Shown: positions 12,944 to 21,039, numbered from the stretch's first letter. The stretch: DNA of 21,039 nucleotides from Deltaproteobacteria bacterium (GCA_030593645.1 JAUVGT010000025.1:1-21039); one strand, 5' to 3'. The notes: generated from the sequence alone by a model not told the origin. Made by a program: numbers and translations.

Positions 12944-14089
12944 TTACTCTTTAAACAGCTTGAGATAATCCTCGTATCCTGCGGTTTTCATTTCATCCCT
13001 GGGGATAAATTTCAATGCTGCCGAATTGACACAGTACCTCAGACCTGTGGGTTCTGGTCCGTCATTGAACAGGTGCCCCAGGTGAGAATCAGCATATTTG
13101 CTGCGTACTTCAGTGCGAACCGTGAAAGTGCTTCTATCCTTACGTTCCACAACATGGGCGGGCGCCAATGGACGTGTAAAACTCGGCCAGCCTGTTCCGG
13201 ATTCAAATTTGTCCAGGGAGCTGAAAAGCGGTTCCCCGGAAACAATGTCCACATAAATGCCTGTTTCTTGGTTGTTCCAGTATTCATTGTTGAATGACGG
13301 CTCTGTTCCGTTTTTTCGGACAACCTTATACTGCAGCGGAGTCAGTTTTCGGTTCAGCTCTTCATCGCCCGGAACAGTGTACATTCCGCTTTTTCCGGAT
13401 TTCATACCGGTCTCTTCCATTATCGGTATGGTTTTTTCACCCATTCGCGTTATTTTTTTGTCTTTACTGCCCCACGTTTTCTCCAGAAAGCGATCTCTGC
13501 CGGAACCGGACCGGTAATACTTATAACGGATCGGGTTCTTTTTATAATAATTCTGATGATACTCTTCTGCCGGGTAAAAAGGACCCAGGGGAAGGATATC
13601 GGTCTGAATCGGTTTGCTGAATACGCCGGTGTCAACCAGTTTATTCCTGGACATTTCAACCCGTTTTTTCTCTTGCTGACTGCCGTAGAAGATGACACTG
13701 AGATACTGGGAACCCCGGTCTGCAAATTGCCCACCCTTGTCTGTGGGATCGACATGACTCCAGAATACATCGATCAGTTGGCTGTAGCTGACCCTGTCCG
13801 GGTTGTAAAACACTTTCACCGCTTCCACATGTCCGGTACCGCCTCTCGAGACCTGCTTATATGTCGGATTGGCTATTTCTCCGCCCGTATAGCCGGAAAT
13901 GGCTTCAAGCACTCCGTCCACCTTTTCAAAGTCGGACTCCATGCACCAGAAACATCCGCCCGCAAAAACAGCTGTACGGGTATTCGGGGGATAGTTGTCC
14001 ATCATTGTTTCCTGCTTTTTATCCATACTGTTAGCGCTGGCTGCTCCAAAAAGGATCACGGCCAGAAAAACAAAATTGATATGTTTCAT
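12944..14089 (-). CDS. msrAB: Periplasmic fused methionine sulfoxide reductase MsrA-MsrB
   Basis: 381 aa from the ATG at 14089, chosen because a signal peptide starts there (MKHINFVFLAVILFGAASA, probable cleavage near residue 19) and GGTGG precedes it; an in-frame ATG at 14107 has no such site. The MsrA domain comes first, with catalytic C46 and C49 in GGCFWCME, then GGTGHVEAV and YHQNYY. MsrB follows, with SGTGWPSFTRP, HLGHLFNDGP and catalytic C353 in RYCVNSAA. The two zinc CXXC pairs of MsrB are absent (SGEPLFSS, RSKYADSH), as in many MsrB forms. Together the domains reduce S- and R-methionine sulfoxide in exported proteins. No thioredoxin domain is attached, so an outside reductant is needed. 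It starts 25 bp after the secreted paralog gene and is probably in its operon. Confidence 0.94.
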   Translation of the reverse strand: MKHINFVFLAVILFGAASANSMDKKQETMMDNYPPNTRTAVFAGGCFWCMESDFEKVDGVLEAISGYTGGEIANPTYKQVSRGGTGHVEAVKVFYNPDRVSYSQLIDVFWSHVDPTDKGGQFADRGSQYLSVIFYGSQQEKKRVEMSRNKLVDTGVFSKPIQTDILPLGPFYPAEEYHQNYYKKNPIRYKYYRSGSGRDRFLEKTWGSKDKKITRMGEKTIPIMEETGMKSGKSGMYTVPGDEELNRKLTPLQYKVVRKNGTEPSFNNEYWNNQETGIYVDIVSGEPLFSSLDKFESGTGWPSFTRPLAPAHVVERKDRSTFTVRTEVRSKYADSHLGHLFNDGPEPTGLRYCVNSAALKFIPRDEMKTAGYEDYLKLFKE

Positions 14090-14114
14090 TATCCACCAAC
14101 TCATCATTTTATTG

Positions 14115-14621
14115 CTAGTTATTATTTCGACTCCTAAAACGTGTTTGGGAACGCGTTTTGGGTGAAATATAAGCTATCTGCTTATCACCAGCCATTTTAA
14201 TTTTGGCACCGTCTCTGTCGGAAAACCATATGCCCAATACTTCGCCCCTGTCATCTTTAATCCATGCTCCGTAAAAGTTGCTTGAATCTCTTCTGAACAT
14301 CTGCTGTATAAGGGTCCGAATTGAAATTTTTTCAGGGTCAAAGGGTTTCCACAATTTTGATTTAAGAACAGTCCCTTCAATGATTCCGATTATTGCATCC
14401 GGTTCTCCTCTCCAGCCTGTGTAGTAGTATGAATAAGCTGTCGAGATCTTGCCGGTTTTGAACTCGTGGCTGACTTTATTGCTTCTGACAAGCTGTCCAT
14501 AACTCCCTGCTTCAGCCGTAATGGCAAAAAAAGTGGAGATTAAAAAAAACGACAGTACAAGTCCGATTGACTTTTTTATGATATTGATATCCTGAGATTG
14601 TTTATTCTGTATATTTTTCAT
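14115..14621 (-). CDS. Secreted protein of unknown function, paralog 1
   Basis: 168 aa from the ATG at 14621, which has a perfect AAGGAGGT 5 nt upstream; an ATG 21 codons earlier lacks one. A signal peptide covers about residues 18-38, ending ITAEAG. The mature part carries EFKTGKIS, YSYYYTGW, EPDAIIGI, LKSKLWKPFDPE, GAWIKDDRGEVLGIWFSD and IKMAGDKQIAYI, shared with the neighbouring paralog at about half of positions. No catalytic motif is visible; I do not recognise a named family. It precedes msrAB by 25 bp, so the two may act together in the periplasm. Confidence 0.8.
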   Translation of the reverse strand: MKNIQNKQSQDINIIKKSIGLVLSFFLISTFFAITAEAGSYGQLVRSNKVSHEFKTGKISTAYSYYYTGWRGEPDAIIGIIEGTVLKSKLWKPFDPEKISIRTLIQQMFRRDSSNFYGAWIKDDRGEVLGIWFSDRDGAKIKMAGDKQIAYISPKTRSQTRFRSRNNN

Positions 14622-14656
14622 AATATACCTCCTTGTGGAGATCAGTTTTAGTTTAG

Positions 14657-14669
14657 TATACATTGTATA
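14657..14669. promoter_or_regulatory. Palindrome TATACA-N-TGTATA at the paralog 1 start region
   Basis: A perfect 6+1+6 palindrome placed just past the -10 element on the minus strand, about where transcription should begin. That position suits a repressor operator, but no regulator is known. Absent from the paralog 2 promoter. Confidence 0.4.
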
Positions 14670-14673
14670 TAAT

Positions 14674-14701
14674 AGACTAACCATTCAGTATTATGTGTCA
14701 A
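14674..14701 (-). promoter_or_regulatory. Sigma70-type promoter of paralog 1 / msrAB
   Basis: Minus strand: TTGACA at 14701-14696, 16 nt, TAGTCT at 14679-14674, followed by A. The upstream TTTAATGG and the spacer end ATGGT are shared with the paralog 2 promoter at 15399-15372. Confidence 0.58.
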
Positions 14702-14797
14702 TGGGTCCATTAAATCTTTAAGTAGTTTCCATACAAATCAGCTGTAACACCGTTTAAGGTCTTAATAAGATTATACAATAGAAAATAATAAATGAGT

Positions 14798-15310
14798 CTA
14801 ACGGTCTCCGTAAAAACTTCTATGCCGACTACGTACAATGGGTGTAATATATGCTATCTGCTTGTCACCGGCCATTTTAATCGTGGCATTCTTATTGTCG
14901 GAGAAATAGATACCCATTATTTCGCCCTTGTGATCTTTTAGCCAGGCGCCCTGAAAGCTGCCTCTATTTCGATTTCTTTGGTACATGCGCTGCCTGAGAG
15001 TCTGAATTGAAAGTTCTTCAGGGTTAAAGGGTTTCCACAGTTTTGATTTAAGAACATAATCTTTACTTATGCCGATTATTGCATCCGGTTCGGAGGTCCA
15101 GCCGTTGAAATAGTATGAATAGTTTGTCGGGATCGTGCCGGTTTTGAATTCGTTTTCAACTTCATAACTTTTGACAAGGTGTCCATAACTCCACCTTGCT
15201 TCAGCTGTAAAGGGAAAAAAAGTGAAGATAATAGAAATCAATAGGATAAGTCTGATTGATTTTTTAATTAGGATGAATTCCTGAAATTGCTTTATATTTA
15301 TATTTTTCAT
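14798..15310 (-). CDS. Secreted protein of unknown function, paralog 2
   Basis: 170 aa, tandem duplicate of the gene at 14115-14621. The start is fixed by AAGGAGG followed by TAAATT before the ATG. Signal peptide about residues 17-38, ending FTAEAR. Shared blocks: YGHLVKS, EFKTGTIPTNYSYYFNGW, EPDAIIGI, VLKSKLWKPFNPEELSIQTL, GAWLKDHKGEIMGIYFSD and IKMAGDKQIAYI. The C-terminal tail is Arg-rich in both (RSRHRS). Divergence is spread over the whole length, so the duplication is old. Function unknown; conserved Trp, Asp and Lys residues in the shared blocks suggest a binding fold. Each copy has its own promoter, 176 bp apart from the next gene. Confidence 0.8.
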   Translation of the reverse strand: MKNINIKQFQEFILIKKSIRLILLISIIFTFFPFTAEARWSYGHLVKSYEVENEFKTGTIPTNYSYYFNGWTSEPDAIIGISKDYVLKSKLWKPFNPEELSIQTLRQRMYQRNRNRGSFQGAWLKDHKGEIMGIYFSDNKNATIKMAGDKQIAYITPIVRSRHRSFYGDR

Positions 15311-15371
15311 AATTTACCTCCTTATGAAAAGAATTTTTTTATGAGTATGTTTTTTAAATATGCTGTCTAGT

Positions 15372-15399
15372 AGATTAACCATACTTTTTTATTAGTCAA
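15372..15399 (-). promoter_or_regulatory. Sigma70-type promoter of paralog 2
   Basis: Minus strand: TTGACT at 15399-15394, 16 nt, TAATCT at 15377-15372, followed by A. It aligns with the paralog 1 promoter, so the upstream region was duplicated with the gene. It lies in the gene-free stretch 15311-15678, whose other content is listed next. Confidence 0.55.
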
Positions 15400-15585
15400 A
15401 TGGTTCCCATTAAATATTAAAGCAACTTTCAAAATTTACTCTGATTTCTTTAAAAGTGAGGTATGCGTATAACTACTAAACGATATTCAAAATATTTCAA
15501 AGATTTAGATTTTCGCTTCAACACTGAAATTGGGTCTGAGGGAAGGATTTTAAACCAATTATAGGAATGCCTCTGTAGATTTTCT

Positions 15586-15642
15586 CGCAAAGGCGCGAAG
15601 ACGCAGAGGGTTGTCATACGCAAAGCATGCTTTGCGTGTGAC
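15586..15642. repeat. 8-bp-periodic CGCAAAGG repeat and palindrome
   Basis: Three 8-bp units of the form CGCNNAGN occupy 15586-15609. They are followed by a 30-bp palindrome at 15613-15642 centred on GCATGC, with a single mismatch per arm, then seven A and later eight T. It lies 37 bp past the murB stop. The T run precedes the palindrome on murB's strand, so this is not a standard murB terminator. Confidence 0.55.
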
Positions 15643-15678
15643 AAAAAAACCGTTTTTTTTGCACGCTCTGTGCCTTCA

Positions 15679-16692
15679 TCATTGAACCACAAGCACTTCA
15701 CGTTTTAATTCAATTCCAAAAGTTTCAATTACCGAGTTTTTTATCTGTTCAGACAATTCAAAAATTTCTCTGCCTGTCGCGCTGCCCGGATTTACCAGTA
15801 CCAGGGCCTGTTTATCATGGACCGCGGCCCGCCCTATTGTTTTGCCCTTCCAACCGCACTTTTCAATCATCCATCCGGCAGCCAGCTTAAACTGATTATC
15901 ACCCTGGAGATAGGATGGCATGTCGGGATGCGATTTGAGTAAATCATTTAGCACTGTATCGGAAACAACCGGGTTTTTAAAAAAACTGCCCGCATTACCT
16001 ATTTCAGCGGGATCGGGTAATTTGCTTTGCCTGATTTTGATAATCGCTTTGCGAAGATTTTCCAGGTTCAATGGCCCGATTTTATCGACGGTCTCTTGTA
16101 CACCGGAATAATGGGTCACATAATCGGGTTTGCGGAGAAGTTTAAAAACAACCGCGGTTATGATGAATTGACCCTTCCAGTCGCCTTTGAAATGACTGAA
16201 ACGATAATCAAAACCGCAGTTATTTGGATCAAATGTTACTTTCTTCTGTTCAGAACTCGAAATTGCTTCAATCGAATCGATGGCGGATTTCACTTCCACA
16301 CCATATGCTCCAATATTCTGCATAGCACTGGCGCCGACACTTCCCGGAATGAGGGATAAATTTTCAATGCCTCCGTATCCCCTGGCCACGGTAAATTCCA
16401 CGAGATCATCCCAGTTCTCACCAGCCATGGCCTTAACCAGCGCGTGATCAGCTCTTTCTTTAATCACTTCAATTCCCTTCAAGAGAGGGTGAAGGATGAT
16501 ACCTTCAAAATTTTCTACAAAAAGGAGATTGCTCCCTCCACCAAGAATCAAATGGCGGTGATTTTCAAGAGGGCGGTCTGAAAGATAGCCGAATATTTCA
16601 TCCATCCTGTCAAACCGGATGTATTGATCGGCGAATGCTTCAACCTGAAAGGTGGTCAGGTTTTTAAGAGAATAATTTTTATGTATTTGCAT
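15679..16692 (-). CDS. murB: UDP-N-acetylenolpyruvoylglucosamine reductase
   Basis: 337 aa, FAD enzyme that reduces UDP-GlcNAc-enolpyruvate to UDP-MurNAc with NADPH, the second committed step of peptidoglycan precursor synthesis in the cytoplasm. The FAD-binding part has LILGGGSNLLF and SLIPGSVGASAMQNIGAYGVE. The catalytic Ser is S236 in GNAGSFFKNP and the catalytic Glu near the end is E332 in REVLVVQ. The HYSGVQE segment indicates a type I (E. coli-like) enzyme with the tyrosine loop; E. coli MurB is 342 aa. It stands apart from any mur cluster, an unusual location for many bacteria but normal for E. coli-type murB. It is divergent from the kinase gene. Confidence 0.95.
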   Translation of the reverse strand: MQIHKNYSLKNLTTFQVEAFADQYIRFDRMDEIFGYLSDRPLENHRHLILGGGSNLLFVENFEGIILHPLLKGIEVIKERADHALVKAMAGENWDDLVEFTVARGYGGIENLSLIPGSVGASAMQNIGAYGVEVKSAIDSIEAISSSEQKKVTFDPNNCGFDYRFSHFKGDWKGQFIITAVVFKLLRKPDYVTHYSGVQETVDKIGPLNLENLRKAIIKIRQSKLPDPAEIGNAGSFFKNPVVSDTVLNDLLKSHPDMPSYLQGDNQFKLAAGWMIEKCGWKGKTIGRAAVHDKQALVLVNPGSATGREIFELSEQIKNSVIETFGIELKREVLVVQ

Positions 16693-16717
16693 GAGTAATT
16701 TTATTCGTGTTGGATTA

Positions 16718-16756
16718 TTTCAAATTAATCCAGAATATATCAGGATTAATTTGAAA
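16718..16756. promoter_or_regulatory. Perfect 14-bp inverted repeat upstream of murB
   Basis: TTTCAAATTAATCC (16718-16731) and its exact complement (16743-16756) around an 11-nt loop. It begins 26 bp before the murB ATG in the divergent murB/kinase region. It could be an operator or a leader hairpin. Confidence 0.5.
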
Positions 16757-16783
16757 TCGCAATAATAACAAGATACGATTATG

Positions 16784-16812
16784 GAATTAGAAAAGTGTGT
16801 CTTTTCTAATTC
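16784..16812. promoter_or_regulatory. Perfect 12-bp inverted repeat between murB and the kinase
   Basis: GAATTAGAAAAG (16784-16795), loop TGTGT, CTTTTCTAATTC (16801-16812). It is the second exact palindrome within 95 bp. On either strand the second arm has a short T run within it, so a weak terminator is possible, but an operator fits the divergent setting better. Confidence 0.45.
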
Positions 16813-16983
16813 AAAACTTCATCATTAACATCTAACTTTTTACAGTAACACCACATCGGATTTTTAAAAAATACTTTCATAAATCGACATAATATATTAT
16901 AGTTAATACAGAATCTTGTGAAATGATTGATACGAACGATCTATCAGCATCTCAACCGTGAAATACAGCCCTTCAACTCATAA

Positions 16984-19707
16984 ATGAATGCTAAAACTTT
17001 CATAGATTTAGCCCCATATTTACTTCCATACTTTATCGCGTTTGGAGTATCTATCAGTATAGGCTTCTATGCGTGGCAGCGCCGCGAGGTGAACGGGGCT
17101 AAATCATTTTCCGCAGTCGTATTCAGTACTTCGATCTACACCTTTTTCTACATGTGCGAACTGGTGAGTCATCGTCTGGAGTGGAAAATATTTTGGGATA
17201 ATTTCCAGTTCATTCCCACTTTCATTTTTCCAATTGGTTTATTTGCTTTTGCCCTTCAATATAGCGGATTAAAGCTGAAACAGTCGAAAAATATTTGGCG
17301 GGTTATTGTTTTCCTACCTATAGCATTTATTCTGTTAATATTTACTGACAATTTTCATAAGCTGATAAGACCTTCCTCAAAACTTATTCTTGGTGAGCCC
17401 TTTTCAGCCCTGGAATATCCATTTACACCTGTTTTCTGGTTTATGACAATGTATGTATATATCATAGTCATAACAGGACTTTTAATTTTGATCGTTAAAT
17501 TTTTCCGCTCCAAATCCGTTTATCGTACTCAGGTGCTAATCATCACGATGGGTGCGGCCGTTCCATTGATCGGTACATTTTTAACAGCATTAGAAATAAA
17601 TTTTGGCTTTCATCGGGATACAGCTCCTTTTACATTTACCATATTCAATATGATTGTGGCATGGGGGCTGTTACGGTTTCGGTTGTTCGATGTAGTACAC
17701 ATGGCACGGGACACAGTGATTGAAAGTCTGAACGACTCTGTAATAATTATAGATCCATCTAACCGGGTGGTCGATTTCAACTCTTCGGCCAAAGAAAGAT
17801 TTAACATTATTGCGACGGTCGCAATTGGGCTCCCAGTTGATCAAGTATTTTCTAAATGGCCGGATTTATATAATATTATTAATATGAAAAAAAGTCAGCA
17901 GGACATCTGTTTGGTTATAAATAGTAATCCGATGATTCTTGATACAAGCATAACACCAATCCATGATCAAAGAGGAACGTTTAAGGGGCATACGATCATC
18001 GTACGGGATATTACTCAAAAGAAATATATGGAAGAGCAACTTGAAACGCACCGCAACCACCTTGAAGATTTAGTAAAGGCCGCCACATCGGATCTTGAGC
18101 TTACCAATGAAAGATTGCTGAAGGAAATAAAAGAAAGAATTCACGCTGAAAAAGCGCTGATGAATTCCGAGTCACGATTTCGATCGTTATTTGATTCCAA
18201 TCCAAATAGTGTGATTTTATCGGATTTTGAAGGCACAATACTGGAGATGAATCGGACATTTTTGAAAATGACCGGGTATTCAAGCGAAGAATTGATGAAT
18301 ACCCAAATAACGAAATTAACTCATGAAAAATATCACGATGAAATATTACAAGCTATCAAATTAACTAAGAGCGGCATTGTTCAGGACGAACCTCTTGAGA
18401 TAGAAATTCTTAATAAGAATGGGTCTCTAGTACCCGTGATGATAAAAGGATGGCTTGTTACTGATCAAGAGAGCAAGCCCGTTGCTCTGGGGTCATTCAT
18501 AAAAGATATCACCAAAGAGAAAATGTTTGACGCGGAAAAAACAGCCCTGCTCAAACAGCTTCAACAGACTCAGAAAATGGAAGCCATCGGTACCCTTGCA
18601 GGAGGAATTGCTCATGATTTTAATAATATATTAGCTGGAATCATTGGTTATACGGAGTTGTCCCTTCTTGAAGTACAAAAAAATGAGAAACTGACAAACA
18701 ATTTATCCCGGGTTTTTGAGGCAGCAGGACGGGCCAAAGAACTGGTTCAGCAAATTCTCAGTTTTAGCCGCAGAGAATCCGGTTCTTTAAGAAAATTGTC
18801 CTTAACTCCTGTAATAAAAGAGGCCGTTCATTTTGTGAGGTCGATATTTCCATCAACGATTACGGTGATGGAGAGTTATCAAGTTGATTTGGATACGATT
18901 AAGGCCGATGAGACCCAAATACATCAAGTGATTACCAATCTATGCACCAACTCCTACCATGCCATGCAGGAAACGAGTGGAACACTATCCATATTGTTGG
19001 AAAATACATATCTTGAATCCCCGAGAAAATATTTAACCATGATCGCTTTCCCCGGAAATTACGCAAAGATAACGATCGCTGATTCAGGACCCGGTATTCC
19101 GGAAGATATAAAAGAGCGGATCTTTGAGCCTTATTTTACCACCAAAGATACCGGTGAGGGTACCGGACTCGGGCTTTCAGTCACATTAGGGATTGTGAAA
19201 AGTCACAATGGTCTGATCGAGTTAAAAAGCAATACAGGAAAAGGAGCTGAATTTACAATCTATCTTCCAATAACAAGCCAGGAAGAATTGGAATCTATAG
19301 ATGCCGATGGAGCAGAAACGCCGGGAAACAATGAACAGATACTGGTTGTAGATGATGAAATCTTTTTTATTGATATCGTGGCACAGCACCTGAAAAGTTT
19401 GGGTTATCAAGTAAAATCAAATCAAAGCAGTTTAAGGGCATTGGAAATATTCAGGAAGGATCCAACCGGATTTGATCTGATCATCAGTGATCAGATCATG
19501 CCGGAAATGACCGGTGTACAATTTGTTTCAGAGATACGAAAACTTAACCTGGACATCCCGGTCATTCTTTGCACAGGTTACAGCGAGGTTGTAACAGAAC
19601 AAACAGCCAAGCATTATGGTATCAGTAAATTTCTCATGAAACCGATAACCCGGAAAGCTCTATCAAAAGCGGTGCATTACGTACTGCAAAATAGCCGATC
19701 CATATAA
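16984..19707 (+). CDS. Hybrid sensor histidine kinase with 7TM N terminus, two PAS domains and receiver
   Basis: 907 aa inner-membrane sensor. Order: seven-helix HisKA_7TM-type region (about 10-230, ending GLLRFRLFD), PAS 1 (about 241-345), coiled coil (about 345-392), PAS 2 (about 395-510), HisKA with the phospho-acceptor H544 in GGIAHDFNNIL, HATPase with TNLCTNSYHAM (N box), ADSGPGIP, FEPYFTTK and GEGTGLGLS, and a C-terminal receiver with D790/D791, phospho-acceptor D836 in ISDQIMPEMTG, T864 and K886. All catalytic residues are present. Signal and output are unknown; no separate regulator or phosphotransfer protein is adjacent, so the receiver may pass phosphate elsewhere or limit the kinase. 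The ATG has no clear ribosome-binding site, the weakest start among the large genes here. Confidence 0.94.
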   Translation: MNAKTFIDLAPYLLPYFIAFGVSISIGFYAWQRREVNGAKSFSAVVFSTSIYTFFYMCELVSHRLEWKIFWDNFQFIPTFIFPIGLFAFALQYSGLKLKQSKNIWRVIVFLPIAFILLIFTDNFHKLIRPSSKLILGEPFSALEYPFTPVFWFMTMYVYIIVITGLLILIVKFFRSKSVYRTQVLIITMGAAVPLIGTFLTALEINFGFHRDTAPFTFTIFNMIVAWGLLRFRLFDVVHMARDTVIESLNDSVIIIDPSNRVVDFNSSAKERFNIIATVAIGLPVDQVFSKWPDLYNIINMKKSQQDICLVINSNPMILDTSITPIHDQRGTFKGHTIIVRDITQKKYMEEQLETHRNHLEDLVKAATSDLELTNERLLKEIKERIHAEKALMNSESRFRSLFDSNPNSVILSDFEGTILEMNRTFLKMTGYSSEELMNTQITKLTHEKYHDEILQAIKLTKSGIVQDEPLEIEILNKNGSLVPVMIKGWLVTDQESKPVALGSFIKDITKEKMFDAEKTALLKQLQQTQKMEAIGTLAGGIAHDFNNILAGIIGYTELSLLEVQKNEKLTNNLSRVFEAAGRAKELVQQILSFSRRESGSLRKLSLTPVIKEAVHFVRSIFPSTITVMESYQVDLDTIKADETQIHQVITNLCTNSYHAMQETSGTLSILLENTYLESPRKYLTMIAFPGNYAKITIADSGPGIPEDIKERIFEPYFTTKDTGEGTGLGLSVTLGIVKSHNGLIELKSNTGKGAEFTIYLPITSQEELESIDADGAETPGNNEQILVVDDEIFFIDIVAQHLKSLGYQVKSNQSSLRALEIFRKDPTGFDLIISDQIMPEMTGVQFVSEIRKLNLDIPVILCTGYSEVVTEQTAKHYGISKFLMKPITRKALSKAVHYVLQNSRSI

Positions 19708-19769
19708 ATTCGGCATACAAACAGTGCGATGGGTCTCCAAACTGCCAGTGTCCAGGAAAAGATCAATTT

Positions 19770-20972
19770 TTATACACAATTTTGTATCCATTTAAATTCA
19801 TTATTCTTAATATTACCGGAAATGGATATTTTTTTAATATTAAGGAATTTCGCAAAGTCCTTAAAACATTTTATCAGTGCCCTCGTCATATCTGAATTTT
19901 GTTTTATTTCTTTTTCCCACCACCAATTCATTAATATTAGTTCATTGTTTTTGCGATCAATAATGGGTTCACAACGGCCGATGAATTTTTCCTGATAGAT
20001 GACGGGAAGTACATAATATCCAAATTTTCGATCTTTAACAGGAGTATATACTTCCCATTTATAATCAAAATTGAATATCCTTGATATGAATCTTCTGTCC
20101 CAAATCAGATTATCCAATGGGGCAATCATTGATGCTTCATTATACACTTTTGTATCATCCAATATCTTTATATCTTTCTTAGCCAGATAACATAATTCAT
20201 CAATATCATCGATTTTAACGTGTTCTATTTCATCTTTTTTCAGGAGTTTTTCGATTGCGTTTGAGCGATCACCTTTTTTCAGTTTGCTGCCAAGCCAGGA
20301 ATCACCGGATCGATTCCACAATAATCCGATCGAACCGATTCGTCTTTTCACATACCATTCATGATAATCATCTATTTTTGCGTTTGGATCTTGTTTATTG
20401 ATGATACGCTTTGGCAGAATGTTTTTTGTAAAACCATAAAATTTTCGTGTACCTTCCTTATGATGAATGACCAGCTCTCCACAGTGATACATGCTTTCAA
20501 GTGACGCCCTTCCAATATCCGTCGGAGCCCATGACCAGTTTACTTTTTTATTACCACTTACATCCTTAGAATTGATGTATCCATATTTTTCTATCTTTTT
20601 TTTAATTTCATTTTTTACAGATTTAAACTCGGCGACTCTGCTTTTGTACCGGCTTTTAAAGGCTTTCCTTTTTCGACTAAAATACGGCCAATCGTTTACA
20701 GACCAAATCGACATATTTTTATCCCAACCATCTAATAGGGCTCTTTTTTCATACAGTAATCGATAAAGTGTTTTTTCAGAATAGTTTTTACAACGGCTTT
20801 GAAGAACCAAGTCCGCATTCTTTGCAATCTTGCTGAGCGGATCATATTGAATACATCCTACTTTTTGAATGAAATTGATAATTTCATCATCTGATTTTAA
20901 CTGTCTGGGATTATAGATGTTCTGATATTTTAAAATAAATTCTCTTGCTTCTTTTCGAGTTATATTGATCAT
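19770..20972 (-). CDS. ycaQ: Winged-helix DNA glycosylase of the YcaQ/AlkX (AlkZ) family
   Basis: 400 aa. The family (PF06224) unhooks alkylated bases including interstrand crosslinks. The catalytic motif is the QxD form, Q42-Y-D44 in GCIQYDPL, which marks the YcaQ side rather than the QxQ antibiotic-resistance AlkZ side. Other family marks are LLYEKRALLDGWDKNMS (about 67-85), three winged-helix units in the middle, and near the C terminus IAPLDNLIWDRRF, FNFDYKWEVYTP, RKFGYYVLPVIYQEKFIGR. The protein is Lys-rich. It is convergent with the kinase gene, 62 bp apart, with no visible terminator between. Its start region lies 18 bp from MITE copy 3. Confidence 0.9.
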   Translation of the reverse strand: MINITRKEAREFILKYQNIYNPRQLKSDDEIINFIQKVGCIQYDPLSKIAKNADLVLQSRCKNYSEKTLYRLLYEKRALLDGWDKNMSIWSVNDWPYFSRKRKAFKSRYKSRVAEFKSVKNEIKKKIEKYGYINSKDVSGNKKVNWSWAPTDIGRASLESMYHCGELVIHHKEGTRKFYGFTKNILPKRIINKQDPNAKIDDYHEWYVKRRIGSIGLLWNRSGDSWLGSKLKKGDRSNAIEKLLKKDEIEHVKIDDIDELCYLAKKDIKILDDTKVYNEASMIAPLDNLIWDRRFISRIFNFDYKWEVYTPVKDRKFGYYVLPVIYQEKFIGRCEPIIDRKNNELILMNWWWEKEIKQNSDMTRALIKCFKDFAKFLNIKKISISGNIKNNEFKWIQNCV

Positions 20973-20990
20973 TTTTTACCACGCAAGTAT

Positions 20991-21039
20991 GATGGTCTCG
21001 TAAAAAGTCCGAATTAGACGGTTTCGTAAAAAGTTCAAA
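20991..21039. mobile_element. MITE-like element, copy 3, left end only (cut by window edge)
   Basis: 49 bp starting GATGGTCTCGTAAAAAG and carrying the same doubled end as copy 2 (second end at 21017). Apart from two base changes it equals the first 49 bp of copy 2. The 6 bp before it are AAGTAT, the expected target sequence. It lies just upstream of ycaQ. Confidence 0.78.

Noticed and set aside
13464..14089. Possible selenocysteine in MsrA
   Set aside because: Checked because selenoprotein MsrA occurs in some anaerobes; the catalytic position is a normal Cys codon and no in-frame TGA exists in the domain.
13556..14137. 193-codon plus-strand frame opposite msrAB
   Set aside because: It is fully antisense to a clearly conserved MsrAB fusion; the composition is what a shadow frame gives.
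15450..15701. 83-codon minus-strand frame between paralog 2 and murB
   Set aside because: It runs through the 8-bp-periodic repeat and palindrome, overlaps the murB end, has no ribosome-binding site and no protein-like segments.

Overview
The window looks like a piece of a chromosome from a Gram-negative, fairly AT-rich environmental bacterium. A member of the Desulfobacterota (sulfate-reducer type) is my best guess. It rests on the parE-parC arrangement, a DUF169 protein, a hybrid kinase with an N-terminal 7TM region, and intergenic DNA full of short palindromic repeats. This is inference; there is no rRNA, tRNA or sulfur-metabolism gene to settle it. I see no CRISPR array, phage or intact transposase.

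Layout. 1-2563: topoisomerase IV, parE then parC (parC runs off the left edge), minus strand. 2780-2951: first copy of a palindromic MITE-like element. 2995-3504: four-helix membrane protein. 6276-3782: compact minus-strand operon of a 53-aa membrane protein, an AAC(6')-like acetyltransferase, a DUF169 protein and a membrane-anchored Kelch propeller. 6581-8230: plus-strand membrane PP2C/SpoIIE phosphatase. 8344-11994: minus-strand run of GNAT, two HAD hydrolases, a DUF1579-like protein, a 43-aa secreted peptide and an alpha/beta hydrolase. 12150-12389: small anchored protein. 12390-12943: repeat cluster with the second MITE copy. 12944-15310: periplasmic MsrAB preceded by two tandem secreted paralogs of unknown function. 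15679-16692: murB. 16984-19707: hybrid histidine kinase. 19770-20972: YcaQ/AlkX-type crosslink-repair glycosylase. 20991-21039: left end of a third MITE copy.

Most informative signals. (1) The MITE-like family begins GATGRTCTCG and ends CCGTC. Both complete copies are flanked by perfect 6-bp direct repeats (AATGTT; ATAGAT). The second copy sits inside another repeat whose uninterrupted paralog is present at 8260-8303; with one target copy removed the two align without gaps. (2) Four minus-strand genes for small membrane or secreted proteins share a promoter: TTGACA/T, 16-17 nt, then TAATCT or TAGTCT followed by A. (3) Two short genes (53 and 43 codons) are well supported by position, membrane or signal segments and, for the 43-codon gene, a strong ribosome-binding site. 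The genes are otherwise mostly housekeeping, repair and stress genes, with several of unknown function.
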